Below, piece after piece: positions 16,030-25,835 of a stretch of DNA of 64,000 nucleotides; position 1 is the stretch's first letter; each line of letters begins with the position of its first letter. The notes under the pieces were generated by a model. It ran no database searches. It was not told where the DNA came from and saw only the letters and a list, made by a program, of their open reading frames with translations. The stretch comes from an uncultured Eubacteriales bacterium. GTDB lineage: Bacteria > Bacillota > Clostridia > Oscillospirales > Oscillospiraceae. Both the position numbers and the translations under genes were made by a program. The stretch is taken from NCBI GenBank assembly GCA_900548625.1, contig URLO01000001.1:1-64000 (forward strand). The letters run 5' to 3'.

Positions 16030-17114
16030 TGCGCGGGCGCGGTGGAAAATACGTCAGAAAGACGGCGCCTCTGACGAAAAAGCAGCTCGTCTGGCTGCTC
16101 GTGAACGCCGGACTGGCGGCGCTGGCGCTGCTGTGCGTGTGGGGGCTGAACGCCGTGACGGGTGCGCTCCCGACGCAGTCGGCGGCAAAGGCGTGGCGCG
16201 GCACGAGCGAAATGCGCTTCGCGCAGGTCTCGGTCTTTCTGCCGGAGGACGAAAAGATCGACCAGTCCTCCGTTGAGAGCTTCCGCAGGACGCTCGACCA
16301 GAAGCTGATCGACGCCTCGCTGGAAGCGCCCGAGGGCGGCAGGCTCTATGACGACGCCTATTCCGGCGTCACGACCGTCGCGGTCACGAGCGGAAAGACA
16401 ACGCTCTCGGTCAAGACCGTCGGCGTGGGCGGGGATTTCTTCCTGTTTCACCCCCTGACGCTCCGCTCGGGCAGCTACCTGACCGCCAACGATTACATGA
16501 ACGACCGCGTCCTGCTCGACGAGGAGCTGGCGTGGGCACTGTTCGGAAGCTATGACGTGGCGGGCATGAGCATCCAGATCGGCGAGCGCACCTACCCCGT
16601 GGCGGGCGTGGTGCACCGCGAGGACGATTTTGCCAGCAAAAAGGCCTATCAGGACGGCCCTGGCATGTTCATGAGCTATGACGCGCTGAACGCCATCTCC
16701 GAGACGAAGCTCAGCGCCTACGAGATCGTCATGCCGGACATGATCTCCGGCTTTGCCGAGAGCATCGTGAAGGCCGCCTTCACCGGCGGCAAGGCGGCGG
16801 TCGTGCAGAACACGGGGCGCTACGGGGCGCTGCGGCTGTGGAAGGTGCTGACTGCCTACGGCGAGCGCTCGATGAACACGCGGGGCATCATCTATCCCTA
16901 CTGGGAAAATGCCGCGCGGCTGACCGAGGATTACGCGGCGCTGCTGCTGCTGTTTGCGGTGCTGCTTGCCGTCTGTCCGGTCGTGTGCGCCGCGATCTGG
17001 CTCGTGCGCACCGTCAAGCGCCTTGTCCTGCGCGCCGCCGGTGCAGCCGGCCGCAAGATCGGCGAGAAGATCGAGGAAGAAAAAGAAAAGCACTATGTCC
17101 GCAGCGGCATCTGA
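16029..17114 (+). CDS. MacB-like extracytoplasmic-domain membrane protein with two helices
   Basis: A 361-residue protein with a helix at about 19-45 and another at about 300-327, and a large extracytoplasmic domain between them that resembles the MacB periplasmic core (DDAYSGVTTVAV, FFLFHPLTLRSGSYLTANDYMNDRVLLDEELAWALFGSYDVAGMSI in outline, then an IGERTYPVAGVV strand). True MacB/FtsX permeases have four helices and an ATPase; here the second pair of helices and the ATPase are missing, so it is unlikely to be a complete transporter. Start and preceding stop overlap as TGATG, implying translational coupling to the HlyD-like adaptor, its likely partner. Confidence 0.75.
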   Translation: MRGRGGKYVRKTAPLTKKQLVWLLVNAGLAALALLCVWGLNAVTGALPTQSAAKAWRGTSEMRFAQVSVFLPEDEKIDQSSVESFRRTLDQKLIDASLEAPEGGRLYDDAYSGVTTVAVTSGKTTLSVKTVGVGGDFFLFHPLTLRSGSYLTANDYMNDRVLLDEELAWALFGSYDVAGMSIQIGERTYPVAGVVHREDDFASKKAYQDGPGMFMSYDALNAISETKLSAYEIVMPDMISGFAESIVKAAFTGGKAAVVQNTGRYGALRLWKVLTAYGERSMNTRGIIYPYWENAARLTEDYAALLLLFAVLLAVCPVVCAAIWLVRTVKRLVLRAAGAAGRKIGEKIEEEKEKHYVRSGI

Positions 17115-17150
17115 GCGGCTGCGGCAGAAACGAAAAAAGCATGATATTCG

Positions 17151-17188
17151 GCGGAGCCGCGCTTCCATGGAGGCGCGGCTCCGCGTTT
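17151..17188 (+). terminator. Intrinsic terminator of the transporter operon
   Basis: GCGGAGCCGCGC (17151-17162) pairs with GCGCGGCTCCGC (17173-17184), followed by GTTTTC. It closes the operon 36 bases after the last stop. Confidence 0.75.
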
Positions 17189-17315
17189 TCATGCAGGACA
17201 AGCGGAGCGGGCGGCTGTCCGCGCAAAATATACAGTTCTGCGGCGTATGTTTATACGTCGGACACGGAATATATAAAATGCACGAAAAGCCTGCGAAAAA
17301 ATCCTGTAAAATATG

Positions 17316-17344
17316 TGGATTTTGCAGGAAAAACATGTTATACT
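17316..17344 (+). promoter_or_regulatory. Probable promoter of the SLH protein gene
   Basis: An extended -10, TGTTATACT (17336-17344), with a poor -35 (TGGATT at 17316-17321). Transcription would begin near 17351 and leave a GC-rich leader of about 165 nt before the start codon; I could not match that leader to a known riboswitch. Confidence 0.45.
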
Positions 17345-17515
17345 CAAAGTGTATCAGGATCGTTTGGCGCGCGCCGGCAAAGGCTGCGCCAGCGCGGACG
17401 GTCCCGTTGCGCAGCAGCCGGACAACGCAGGACGAGGGGGTTGTGCGATCGCAGGCTGAGAACAGGCGCGGCTGCGCAGAAAAGGAAATTTTTGAAGCAG
17501 GAGGAATTTCTGAAG

Positions 17516-20500
17516 ATGAAAAAACACAGTGTACGCTTACTCGCGCTGCTGCTGGCTGTGGTCATGGTCCTTTCGGTCATGCCGACCATGGCACTGGCAG
17601 AAGGCGAGGCGAAGACTGCAACGCTGGTCACCGACGTAACGACCCTGAAGGTCGGCGACGAGGTCGTGATTGCGGCAAAAGACGCAGATTATGCGTTAGG
17701 AACAAACCAGAAAACAAATAACCGCGAGGCCGTCGCGGTTACGAAGGACGGCAGCAAGCTGACGTTGACTGAAAAGGTACAGACGCTGACGCTGCAAAAC
17801 GGAAACAAGGAAAACACCTTCGCATTTTATACCGGTTCCGGCTACCTGTATGCTGCCGGAAAATCCAAGGCACAGGGAGCAAATACAAATCAGAATCATC
17901 TGAAAACAGGAAAGACTCTGACAGATAATGCGTCCTGGAAGATCGAGATTGCCAAGGGTGCAGCATCCGTTGTTGCACAGGGCGAAAATGGATGCAATAT
18001 ACTGCGTTACAACGCAAAAGGCACCTTGTTCTCGGCGTATTCCTCCGGACAGGATGATATTGCAATCTACAAGCTCGACGCCGCGTCTGCTCCGTCCAAT
18101 AAGGTCGCGACCCCGACGGCTTCCCCGGCTGCGGGCGAGGTAGAAAAGGGTACGGAGATTACCTTCTCCTGCGCAACGCAGGGCGCAACGATCGCCTACG
18201 CGACGGACGGCACGAACTTCACCGAGGGCACGACGGCGACTGTGACTGAGAATGTCACCTTCACCGTCAAGGCCTCGAAGAAAGACATGGAAGACAGCGA
18301 CACCGCAACGTTTGCCTATACTGTTAAGGTCGAGGAGCCGAAGACGGTTCCCATCAGTACGGCGCTTGCGGGAGGCGCGGGCGAGTCCTTCACCGTCAAG
18401 GGCGTTGTAACGCTGGTGGACGGCAGGAATTATTATCTTCAGGACGCGAGCGGCGGCATCTGCCTCCGTCTCGCTGCCACGACGCAGGACATACACCTTG
18501 GCGATACCATCATCGGTACCGGCAAGCGCGCGGAGTTCAACGGTCTTCCGCAGCTTGATGGCGGCACGTTCCAGATGAGTACGGGCATGATGCTGAGCGC
18601 AAAGGAAACCACCATCGGCGCTCTGACGACGGCAGACGTCTGCACCTACGTTACCATCAACGACGTGGAGGTCACGGAGGTTTATGACAACAACGGCGCG
18701 TTCAAGCAGCCGAACATCAAGGTTAAGGACGCGGATGGAAAGGTCATCCAACTCTACAAGGCTGTAATCAACAAGGTTGAGGACGCTTGGGAATACAAGG
18801 TCGGCGATAAGCTGGACATTACGGCGGCGGTTGGCATCAACAGCGGCAAGCTCCAGCTCCGCAACACCAAGGCGGAGGAAATCAGACGGCACAGCGACGT
18901 TTATGACCCGATCACGGAGGACATGATCCCTGAGGGTGCACGGAACGTCAAGCAGGCCGGCGAACTCACGGGCACGACGGAGAACGTGACCGTTGTCGGT
19001 CAGGTCGTGTACCACTATGGCAAGAACTTCAAAGGGAACGCCAGCATCGACTCCATCATCCTTGAGGACGTGATCGACGGCGAAATCTATGGCTTCCAGG
19101 TCTATGACTACACCAATTACACAAAGTATGTAGTCGGCGATGTGGTCAAGGTCACGGGCAAGGTAGAGCTCTACGGTGGTGTCCCGCAGATGAAGTTCCC
19201 CGCCATGACCGTGGTGAAGGCTGGGCTCAAGCCGATTGCGGCACAGGAGATCACCGTCTCTCAGATGGGCAAGGAATATCTGAGTGAATATGTTTTTATC
19301 AAGGACATCACGCTTGGTACATACAACAAGGACGGCAATACGTCTGTCACAGATAAAACCGGTACCAAGAACCTGTTCAAGGGCGTTCCGCTCCCCGCAA
19401 ACACGCAGGAAGCAGATGTGATTGCGCTGTATGCCTGCTGCTCGGCATTTAACGGAAATTATCAGCTCCGCAACGGCAGCAGCACGGATTATGTTACGAG
19501 CCTTGCCCCCGCCCCCTCCGGCGAGCTGCCCAAGGACGGCGACAAGGTCGTGATCTACAACCAGAACGCCAAGGCGGTTCTGGCCGAGCAGATCGGCACG
19601 GAAAGCCCGTCGATCAACAAGGCTGCGGCGGAGATCGTGGACAACAAGGCCGTTCCGGCGAACGGCGCGGTCGTGTTTGAGGTCGAGCAGAACGGCGAGT
19701 ATCTGCGCTTCAAGAACGAGACTTACGGCTACCTGTGCTCCAACGGCACCGGCAACAACGCCTTCTACTGCAAGGCATTTGATGATTCCATCAAGACTGA
19801 GGACGCCGACTGGCTCGTGCGCACCTGCTCCGGCGGCGTGGGCGGCTATGAGATGGAGCATCGCACGGCGAAGTTTAACGGCCTCCACAGCCAGTGGCTG
19901 GAATACTACGCCGATTCCTTCAAGACCTACAGCATGTACAAAGTCACGGACTACACCATCTACTCCTTCTTCTTCTATCCCGTGGCGGAGGGCGTGAAGC
20001 TCCACAATGGTATTGTCAACGACCCGCAGGTCGTGTTCGGCACGCCTCTGGACGCCTTTAAGGGCGCAGAGTATGCGCTGACCTTCACGATCGACGCGCC
20101 GTTCGGCGTGGAGGGTACGCCTGAGGTCACCGTGAACGGTGAAAAATATGTCCCGACGCTTTCTGACGGCACCTACACCGTCATCATCCCCGGCGAGAAG
20201 GTCACCGGTGAGACGCTCGATGTGACTGTCAGCGCCAAGGATACGGAAAACACGGCCTTCACCGGCACGATCAAGATCGCCGTCAAGGACGAGCCGGTCA
20301 TCTCGAACGTCACCCCCGCACAGGGCGCCGAAACGAAGGAAAATAAGCGCCCGGTGATCTCCGCTGAGATCACAAACGCCGGCGAGAACGCCGATGTGAC
20401 CATGACCGTCAACGGCGAAAAGGTCAGCGCGGTCTATCAGGGCGGCAAGGTCACCTACACCCCGGCTGCCGACATGGCGGACGGCAAGGTCACCGTGACC

Positions 20501-23500
20501 GTGACGGTCACGCGTGCCGACAAAAAGACGGCGGAAAAGACCTGGAGCTTCACCGTCGGTGAGGCCAAGAGCCGCCTCTACTTCGGCCAGCTCCACTCCC
20601 ACACGCAGTATTCCGACGGCTCGGGCACGCTGGAAAGCGCGCTGAAGTATGTTGCCGATCTGCCGGCGAGCGCGAACGTTGACTTTGTCGCGTTCACCGA
20701 CCACTCCAACTACTTTGACAAGACCGGCGAGGTCAACCCCGAGGAAGCGCTCTACGACATGGGCAAGGCCACGGCCTACAGCCAGGACAGATGGGCCTCC
20801 TACAAGAACGCGGTCGAAGCGTTCAACACGGAAAAGGCCGGCAGCATGGTCGCCATCGCGGGCTTTGAGATGACGTGGTCCGGCGGCCCCGGTCACATCA
20901 ACACCTTCAACACCCCCGGCATCGTCTCCCGCAACAACAAGACGCTCAACAACAAGACCGACGACGCGGGCATGAAGGCCTACTATGCGCTTTTGTCGAA
21001 GCCCGAGGGCGCAAGCTCCATCAGCCAGTTCAACCATCCGGGCACGACCTTCGGCACGTTCAAGGACTTTGCCTACTGGGATGCCGTCATTGACTCCCGT
21101 ATGTATCTGGTCGAGGTCGGCAACGGCGAAGGCCAGATCGGCGCGGGCGGCTACTACCCGAGCTACAGCGAGTACATCAAGGCGCTGGACAAGGGCTGGC
21201 ACCTCGCTCCGACCAACAACCAGGATAACCACAAGGGCCGCTGGGGCAACGCCAACGACGCCCGTGACGTCATCCTGACCGATGATTTCTCCGAGCAGGG
21301 CATCTATCAGGCCATGCGCGACATGCGCATCTACGCCACCGAGGACAAGAACCTCGAGATCGGCTACACCGTCAACGGCATGCCGCTCGGCTCCATCATC
21401 ACCGAGGTCCCCGAGAAGCTGACCTTCGACATCTCCTTCTACGATCCCGACCCCACCGATTCCATCAAGAAGGTCGAGCTGGTCGTCAACTCCGGCAAGG
21501 TCGCTTATAAGTGGGACAATGCCGCGGAGTTTGCAAACGGCTCTGTCAGCGTGGAGCTGGCTCCCGAGTACAGCTACTACTTCGTCCGCATCACGCAGGG
21601 CGACGGCGACATCGCCGTGACCGCACCTGTCTGGGTCGGCGAATCGCTCAAGCTCGGCATCTCCTCCGCAGTCTGCGGCACGGCAACGCCTGTCACCGAT
21701 GAGGAGCTGACCATCACCACGACGCTCTTTAACAGTGAGAACACCGACGCGGCCATCCAGTCCGTCACCTACACCGTAAACGGCAAGGAGCTCGAAGGCA
21801 CCAAGGGCGGCGCAACGACGGTTCCGGCCTCCGGCACGTCTGCCGTCACCTTCCGGTACACGCCGAAGGCGGCCCGCGTGATGACGGTCACCGTCACGGC
21901 AGTCCTGACGCTCAAGGACAAGGATTACACCTTCACCAAGGACGTCACGCTCGATGTTCTCGACGCGAGCAAGCTCGTCTACATCGGCATCGACGCCTCG
22001 CATTACAACGAGTATGTTGCGGGCAACTACAAGGATTCCATGGGCAACTTCGGAAACCTCGCCGCGGAGTATTCCGTGCGCACGGTGCAGCTCAACACCA
22101 GTGAGGAGCTGATCGCGGCCTGCGGCAACACGAAGTACAAGGCGCTCATTCTGACCGCACCCTCCCGCCGCCTTGAGGCAGCGCAGAAGGACCCCAAGAC
22201 CTACTCCGAGGCAGAGCTCGCCGCCATCAATTCCTTCAACGAAATGGGCGGCACGGTGATCCTCGCCGGCTGGTCTGACAACTATGAGAACTACCCCGTC
22301 ATTCAGGAAAACCCGGCCATCAAGCACATGGCGGAGACGCAGAACGACGTTCTGGCGGCGCTCGGCTCGAGTCTCCGCATCTCCGACGACGCGACCTATG
22401 ACGATGTTCGCTCCGCAGCCGACGGCGTTGACAAGTGGAGACTCTACTTCTCGACCTACAACATGGACCACCCGCTGCTGAAGGGTGTGATCTTTGACGC
22501 GAAGCATCCGTTCGACAAGCTCTACACCGAGCGCTTCAGCCACTACGGCGGCGCGTCCATCTACGCGGTCGATGAAAAGGGCGAGCCGACCTCCGCAATG
22601 CCCGCAACGGTCCGCCCCGTGGTCTACGGCCACGCAACGACCTACTCCGTGGACGTTGACAACGATGGCCGCGGCGGCGCCGGCGTTCCGAAGTACGCCT
22701 ATGCAGAGGGCGACAACCGCCTGATGGTCATGGCGACCGAGCAGCTCGCGGGCAAGGGTCAGATCATCGTCTCCGGCGCGGCCTTCATGTCGAACTTTGA
22801 GGTTCAGGCACAGGTCGATAACGCCGCAGAGAAGAACTACTCCAACTACCGCATCTGCGAAAATCTGCTGGCAATGTTCAATACGACCGAGATCACCCCG
22901 ATCAAGACCGTTCAGGAAGAGCCGGACGAGGGCGTCAAGTTCACCATCGTGGGCATCGTGACCTCCAACGCCTCCGGCTATGACAAGGACACTGCATTCT
23001 TTGACTGCATCTACCTGCAGGATGAAACCGCCGGCATCAATGCCTTCCCGGTTGCAGGCAACTTTAAGATCGGCGACAAGGTTCGCATCACCGGCACCAC
23101 CTCCTCCTATCAGGGCGAGCGCCAGATCGCTGTGACAAGCATCGCCAAGCTCGGTGAGGGCGAGGCGCCCGCGCCGAAGGCCGTCACCGCTGCACAGCTC
23201 GAAAACAAGGGCTTCCTCGGCAGCCTTGTGACGGTGGAAGGCACCGCAACGAAGATCGAGTACTCCAACGGCCTCATCCAGACCATCATGGTCAGGGACG
23301 ATTCCGGCAAGGAAGCCCGCGTCTTTATTGACGGCTACATCACCACCGCCAAGGACGTTGAAAACGCAGCAGTCGGCTGCCACGTCAAGGCAACAGGCCT
23401 TGCCTCCTACGACGATACCTTTGTTCTCGCGGACGGCACGCCCATCGCGCAGCGCATCCGCATCCGTGACCGCGCAGACGTTGTCTGCACCGCAGGCGAG

Positions 23501-24541
23501 ACCCCGGTCAAGACGTGGAACATCACCTACGTTCTGGACGGCGGCGTCATCAACGGCGACTACCCGACGACTTATGAAGAAGGCACGGTGACTGTTCTCC
23601 CGACCGACGTGACGAAGGACGGCTACACCTTCCTCGGCTGGTTCACCGCAGCAGAAGGCGGCGACAAGGGCACGCAGATCGAAGCAGCGGAAACCGGCGA
23701 CAAGGAATTCTTCGCCCACTGGCAGAAGAATGAGACCCCGGTCAAGACGTGGAACATCTTCTATTTCACGGACGGCGGCGTCATCAACGGCGTCTATCCC
23801 ACGACGTATGTGGAAGGCAAGGGCGCGAAGCTGCCCACCAGCGTGACAAAGAAGGGCTACACCTTCCTCGGCTGGTTCACCAAGGACGGCGTGCGCATCA
23901 CCCGGATCGGCGCGGAAGCGACCGGTGATGTCACGGTATACGCACACTGGACACTCGATGCACTGTATCCGTCCGTTCTGGACGCGATCTTCGGCGGCAT
24001 GGACTTCAGCGACGTCTCTCCGCGCGACTGGTTCTACAAGGACGTTGAATACGTCTACGAAAAGGGCATCATGGACGGCATCGACAAGCACACCTTCGCA
24101 CCGGATGCCAACCTGACCCGCGGCATGCTCGTGACGATCCTCTACCGCATCGAGGGCGAGCCCGTCACGCGCGGCAGCGCCGACTTCACGGACGTGGAGC
24201 TTGGCCGCTGGTACACCAAGGCGGTCGCATGGGCTGCATCGAAGGACATTGTCAACGGCTACGGCGGCGGCAAGTTCGGCCCGAACGACCCCGTCACCCG
24301 TGAGCAGCTCACCACCATTCTGTACCGCTACACCGCGTACAAGGGCGAGAGCACCGCGGCATTCTCCGGCAACCTGAACCGCTTCAAGGACGCTGCGTCT
24401 GTTTCGAATTACGCAGTCGATGCGGCAAACTGGGCCGTCGGCGAGGGCATCATCAACGGCTCCGGCGACCTGTTCATGCCGAAGAGCAACGCCACGCGCG
24501 CACAGGTCGCGGCGATCATCCACCGCTATCTGGCAGGCTGA
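17516..24541 (+). CDS. Giant SLH-anchored surface protein with PHP/CehA-type metallohydrolase domain
   Basis: A 2341-residue exported protein. A signal peptide ends at ALA-28. Next come beta-rich modules, including a chitobiase C-terminal-like strand repeat near 205-265, several OB-fold-like modules (for example around residues 290-370, 490-570 and 1800-1870) and an Ig-like segment before 1015. At about 1018-1290 lies a PHP-type domain with its metal-binding motifs in order: HSHTQYSDG (about 1026), FTDHSN (about 1060), GHINTF (about 1126), FNHPG (about 1172) and QDNHKG (about 1235). A flavodoxin-like segment (KALILTAPSRR) and Ig-like parts follow. Two InlB-type repeats ending in GYTFLGWFT start near 2000 and 2077, and three SLH domains (about 2163-2338) should anchor it to the wall. 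Substrate unknown; phosphoesters are likely for the PHP family. AGGAGG precedes the ATG. Confidence 0.88.
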   Translation: MKKHSVRLLALLLAVVMVLSVMPTMALAEGEAKTATLVTDVTTLKVGDEVVIAAKDADYALGTNQKTNNREAVAVTKDGSKLTLTEKVQTLTLQNGNKENTFAFYTGSGYLYAAGKSKAQGANTNQNHLKTGKTLTDNASWKIEIAKGAASVVAQGENGCNILRYNAKGTLFSAYSSGQDDIAIYKLDAASAPSNKVATPTASPAAGEVEKGTEITFSCATQGATIAYATDGTNFTEGTTATVTENVTFTVKASKKDMEDSDTATFAYTVKVEEPKTVPISTALAGGAGESFTVKGVVTLVDGRNYYLQDASGGICLRLAATTQDIHLGDTIIGTGKRAEFNGLPQLDGGTFQMSTGMMLSAKETTIGALTTADVCTYVTINDVEVTEVYDNNGAFKQPNIKVKDADGKVIQLYKAVINKVEDAWEYKVGDKLDITAAVGINSGKLQLRNTKAEEIRRHSDVYDPITEDMIPEGARNVKQAGELTGTTENVTVVGQVVYHYGKNFKGNASIDSIILEDVIDGEIYGFQVYDYTNYTKYVVGDVVKVTGKVELYGGVPQMKFPAMTVVKAGLKPIAAQEITVSQMGKEYLSEYVFIKDITLGTYNKDGNTSVTDKTGTKNLFKGVPLPANTQEADVIALYACCSAFNGNYQLRNGSSTDYVTSLAPAPSGELPKDGDKVVIYNQNAKAVLAEQIGTESPSINKAAAEIVDNKAVPANGAVVFEVEQNGEYLRFKNETYGYLCSNGTGNNAFYCKAFDDSIKTEDADWLVRTCSGGVGGYEMEHRTAKFNGLHSQWLEYYADSFKTYSMYKVTDYTIYSFFFYPVAEGVKLHNGIVNDPQVVFGTPLDAFKGAEYALTFTIDAPFGVEGTPEVTVNGEKYVPTLSDGTYTVIIPGEKVTGETLDVTVSAKDTENTAFTGTIKIAVKDEPVISNVTPAQGAETKENKRPVISAEITNAGENADVTMTVNGEKVSAVYQGGKVTYTPAADMADGKVTVTVTVTRADKKTAEKTWSFTVGEAKSRLYFGQLHSHTQYSDGSGTLESALKYVADLPASANVDFVAFTDHSNYFDKTGEVNPEEALYDMGKATAYSQDRWASYKNAVEAFNTEKAGSMVAIAGFEMTWSGGPGHINTFNTPGIVSRNNKTLNNKTDDAGMKAYYALLSKPEGASSISQFNHPGTTFGTFKDFAYWDAVIDSRMYLVEVGNGEGQIGAGGYYPSYSEYIKALDKGWHLAPTNNQDNHKGRWGNANDARDVILTDDFSEQGIYQAMRDMRIYATEDKNLEIGYTVNGMPLGSIITEVPEKLTFDISFYDPDPTDSIKKVELVVNSGKVAYKWDNAAEFANGSVSVELAPEYSYYFVRITQGDGDIAVTAPVWVGESLKLGISSAVCGTATPVTDEELTITTTLFNSENTDAAIQSVTYTVNGKELEGTKGGATTVPASGTSAVTFRYTPKAARVMTVTVTAVLTLKDKDYTFTKDVTLDVLDASKLVYIGIDASHYNEYVAGNYKDSMGNFGNLAAEYSVRTVQLNTSEELIAACGNTKYKALILTAPSRRLEAAQKDPKTYSEAELAAINSFNEMGGTVILAGWSDNYENYPVIQENPAIKHMAETQNDVLAALGSSLRISDDATYDDVRSAADGVDKWRLYFSTYNMDHPLLKGVIFDAKHPFDKLYTERFSHYGGASIYAVDEKGEPTSAMPATVRPVVYGHATTYSVDVDNDGRGGAGVPKYAYAEGDNRLMVMATEQLAGKGQIIVSGAAFMSNFEVQAQVDNAAEKNYSNYRICENLLAMFNTTEITPIKTVQEEPDEGVKFTIVGIVTSNASGYDKDTAFFDCIYLQDETAGINAFPVAGNFKIGDKVRITGTTSSYQGERQIAVTSIAKLGEGEAPAPKAVTAAQLENKGFLGSLVTVEGTATKIEYSNGLIQTIMVRDDSGKEARVFIDGYITTAKDVENAAVGCHVKATGLASYDDTFVLADGTPIAQRIRIRDRADVVCTAGETPVKTWNITYVLDGGVINGDYPTTYEEGTVTVLPTDVTKDGYTFLGWFTAAEGGDKGTQIEAAETGDKEFFAHWQKNETPVKTWNIFYFTDGGVINGVYPTTYVEGKGAKLPTSVTKKGYTFLGWFTKDGVRITRIGAEATGDVTVYAHWTLDALYPSVLDAIFGGMDFSDVSPRDWFYKDVEYVYEKGIMDGIDKHTFAPDANLTRGMLVTILYRIEGEPVTRGSADFTDVELGRWYTKAVAWAASKDIVNGYGGGKFGPNDPVTREQLTTILYRYTAYKGESTAAFSGNLNRFKDAASVSNYAVDAANWAVGEGIINGSGDLFMPKSNATRAQVAAIIHRYLAG

Positions 24542-24572
24542 GCAGCAAGCCAAATCGAATCATCTGCATTCC

Positions 24573-24600
24573 GCCCCGCCGGGAGCCTTCCCGGCGGGGC
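24573..24600 (+). terminator. Strong hairpin after the SLH gene
   Basis: GCCCCGCCGGGA (24573-24584) pairs with TCCCGGCGGGGC (24589-24600) around a GCCT loop. There is no T run, so termination may be partial and the YibE/F gene may receive readthrough. Confidence 0.6.
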
Positions 24601-24645
24601 ATTGCCAAAGCATCTGCGGCCGTGTGCCGCGCAGAAGGAGTCTGC

Positions 24646-25830
24646 ATGAAAGAGAAACTCAAAAACATTCCGCACAGACGCTGGACGGAGCTCGGCATCT
24701 GCACGGTGCTGGCGCTTTTGCTGCTCGTCTGGGCGCTGGCGCTGGAGCTGACGGAGCCCGAGCGCGAGGCAACAGCGGCGCAGAAACGGCAGTTTGCCGT
24801 CGCGCGTGTGCTGGACGTGCTGGAGGACAACGCCGAAACGCAGGACTGGACGGAGGGCCGCCGCATCGGCCAGCAATATCTTGAGATCGAGATCCTGACC
24901 GGCGACTGGAAGGGCGCGGTGCTCGAGACCGTCAACTACCTGACCATTTATACGAACGTGGACGCAAAGGTCGGGACGCGGATCATCGTCCGTCTGGAGG
25001 CGGACGAAACCGGCGCGCCGTACATCCTGTCCGTCCCGAACTACAACCGAACGCCGGTGCTGCTGGGGCTGATCGCCGTATTTGCGCTGCTGCTGGTGGT
25101 GATCGGACGGCGAAAGGGACTTATGGCGCTGCTTGGCCTTGCGTACACGCTGGCGAGCGTCTGGTTCATCCTGATTCCGATGCTCCTGCGCGGCGCAGAC
25201 CCGATCCTGACGGCGATCGGCATCGTGGCGCTGACCACGGCGGCCTCCCTCATCCTGCTGACCGGCCTGAGCAGGAAAACGCTCTGCGCAACGCTCGGCT
25301 GCATCGGCGGCGTGGCGGCTGCGGGGCTGTTCGCGGCGCTCTGCGGGACGATCTCTCCGCTCAACGGATTTAACCTGACCGAGGCGGAAGAGCTGATCCT
25401 GCGCGCCTCCGACCGCGGCATCCGCATCAGCGGCCTGTTTGTCAGCGGCATCCTGATCGCCTCGCTCGGCGCGGTGATGGACGTGGCGATGTCCATTTCC
25501 TCCGCCTGCTGGGAGCTGCGCGAGGTCGATCCGGCGCTTACGCGCGGCGCGCTGTTCCGCTCGGGCATGAACATCGGCCGCGATGCGATGGGCACGATGG
25601 CAAACACGCTCATTCTGGCGTTTGCCGGGTCGTCTCTGAATGTGCTGATCTTGTTTCAGGTCTACGATTATCCGATGATCCAGCTTTTTAACGCCGATTC
25701 CATCGCCGTCGAACTGATCCGCGGCGTCGGCGGCAGCATCGGCATCATTCTGACCGTCCCGCTGGTCGCGGCGCTGAGCGCGCGCATCATGAGCAGGAAC
25801 AAAAAACAGCCGAAAAAAGCGAAAAAATAA
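24646..25830 (+). CDS. YibE/F family membrane protein
   Basis: A 394-residue membrane protein. One N-terminal helix (about 18-35) is followed by an extracytoplasmic domain of about 100 residues and then seven or eight helices with the YibE/F pattern (GRRKGLMALLGLAYTL, SGILIASLGAVMDVAMSISSA, GMNIGRDAMGTMANTLILAF). YibE/F proteins of Firmicutes and Actinobacteria have no settled function; a transport role is often suggested. AAGGAG lies 5 bases before the ATG at 24646. It stands alone between two hairpin regions. Confidence 0.88.
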   Translation: MKEKLKNIPHRRWTELGICTVLALLLLVWALALELTEPEREATAAQKRQFAVARVLDVLEDNAETQDWTEGRRIGQQYLEIEILTGDWKGAVLETVNYLTIYTNVDAKVGTRIIVRLEADETGAPYILSVPNYNRTPVLLGLIAVFALLLVVIGRRKGLMALLGLAYTLASVWFILIPMLLRGADPILTAIGIVALTTAASLILLTGLSRKTLCATLGCIGGVAAAGLFAALCGTISPLNGFNLTEAEELILRASDRGIRISGLFVSGILIASLGAVMDVAMSISSACWELREVDPALTRGALFRSGMNIGRDAMGTMANTLILAFAGSSLNVLILFQVYDYPMIQLFNADSIAVELIRGVGGSIGIILTVPLVAALSARIMSRNKKQPKKAKK

Positions 25831-25835
25831 GCAAA

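Noticed and set aside
17351..17515. Riboswitch in the leader of the SLH protein gene
   Set aside because: The leader is GC-rich and can pair, but I could not find the conserved core of cyclic-di-GMP or another known class.
17696..24553. An antisense open frame of 2285 codons opposite the SLH protein gene
   Set aside because: It is the codon-aligned antisense frame, where stops arise only from sense TTA, CTA and TCA codons, which this gene avoids through GC-rich codon use. It ends exactly at a TTA codon (17696-17698) and has no ribosome site or protein-like composition.
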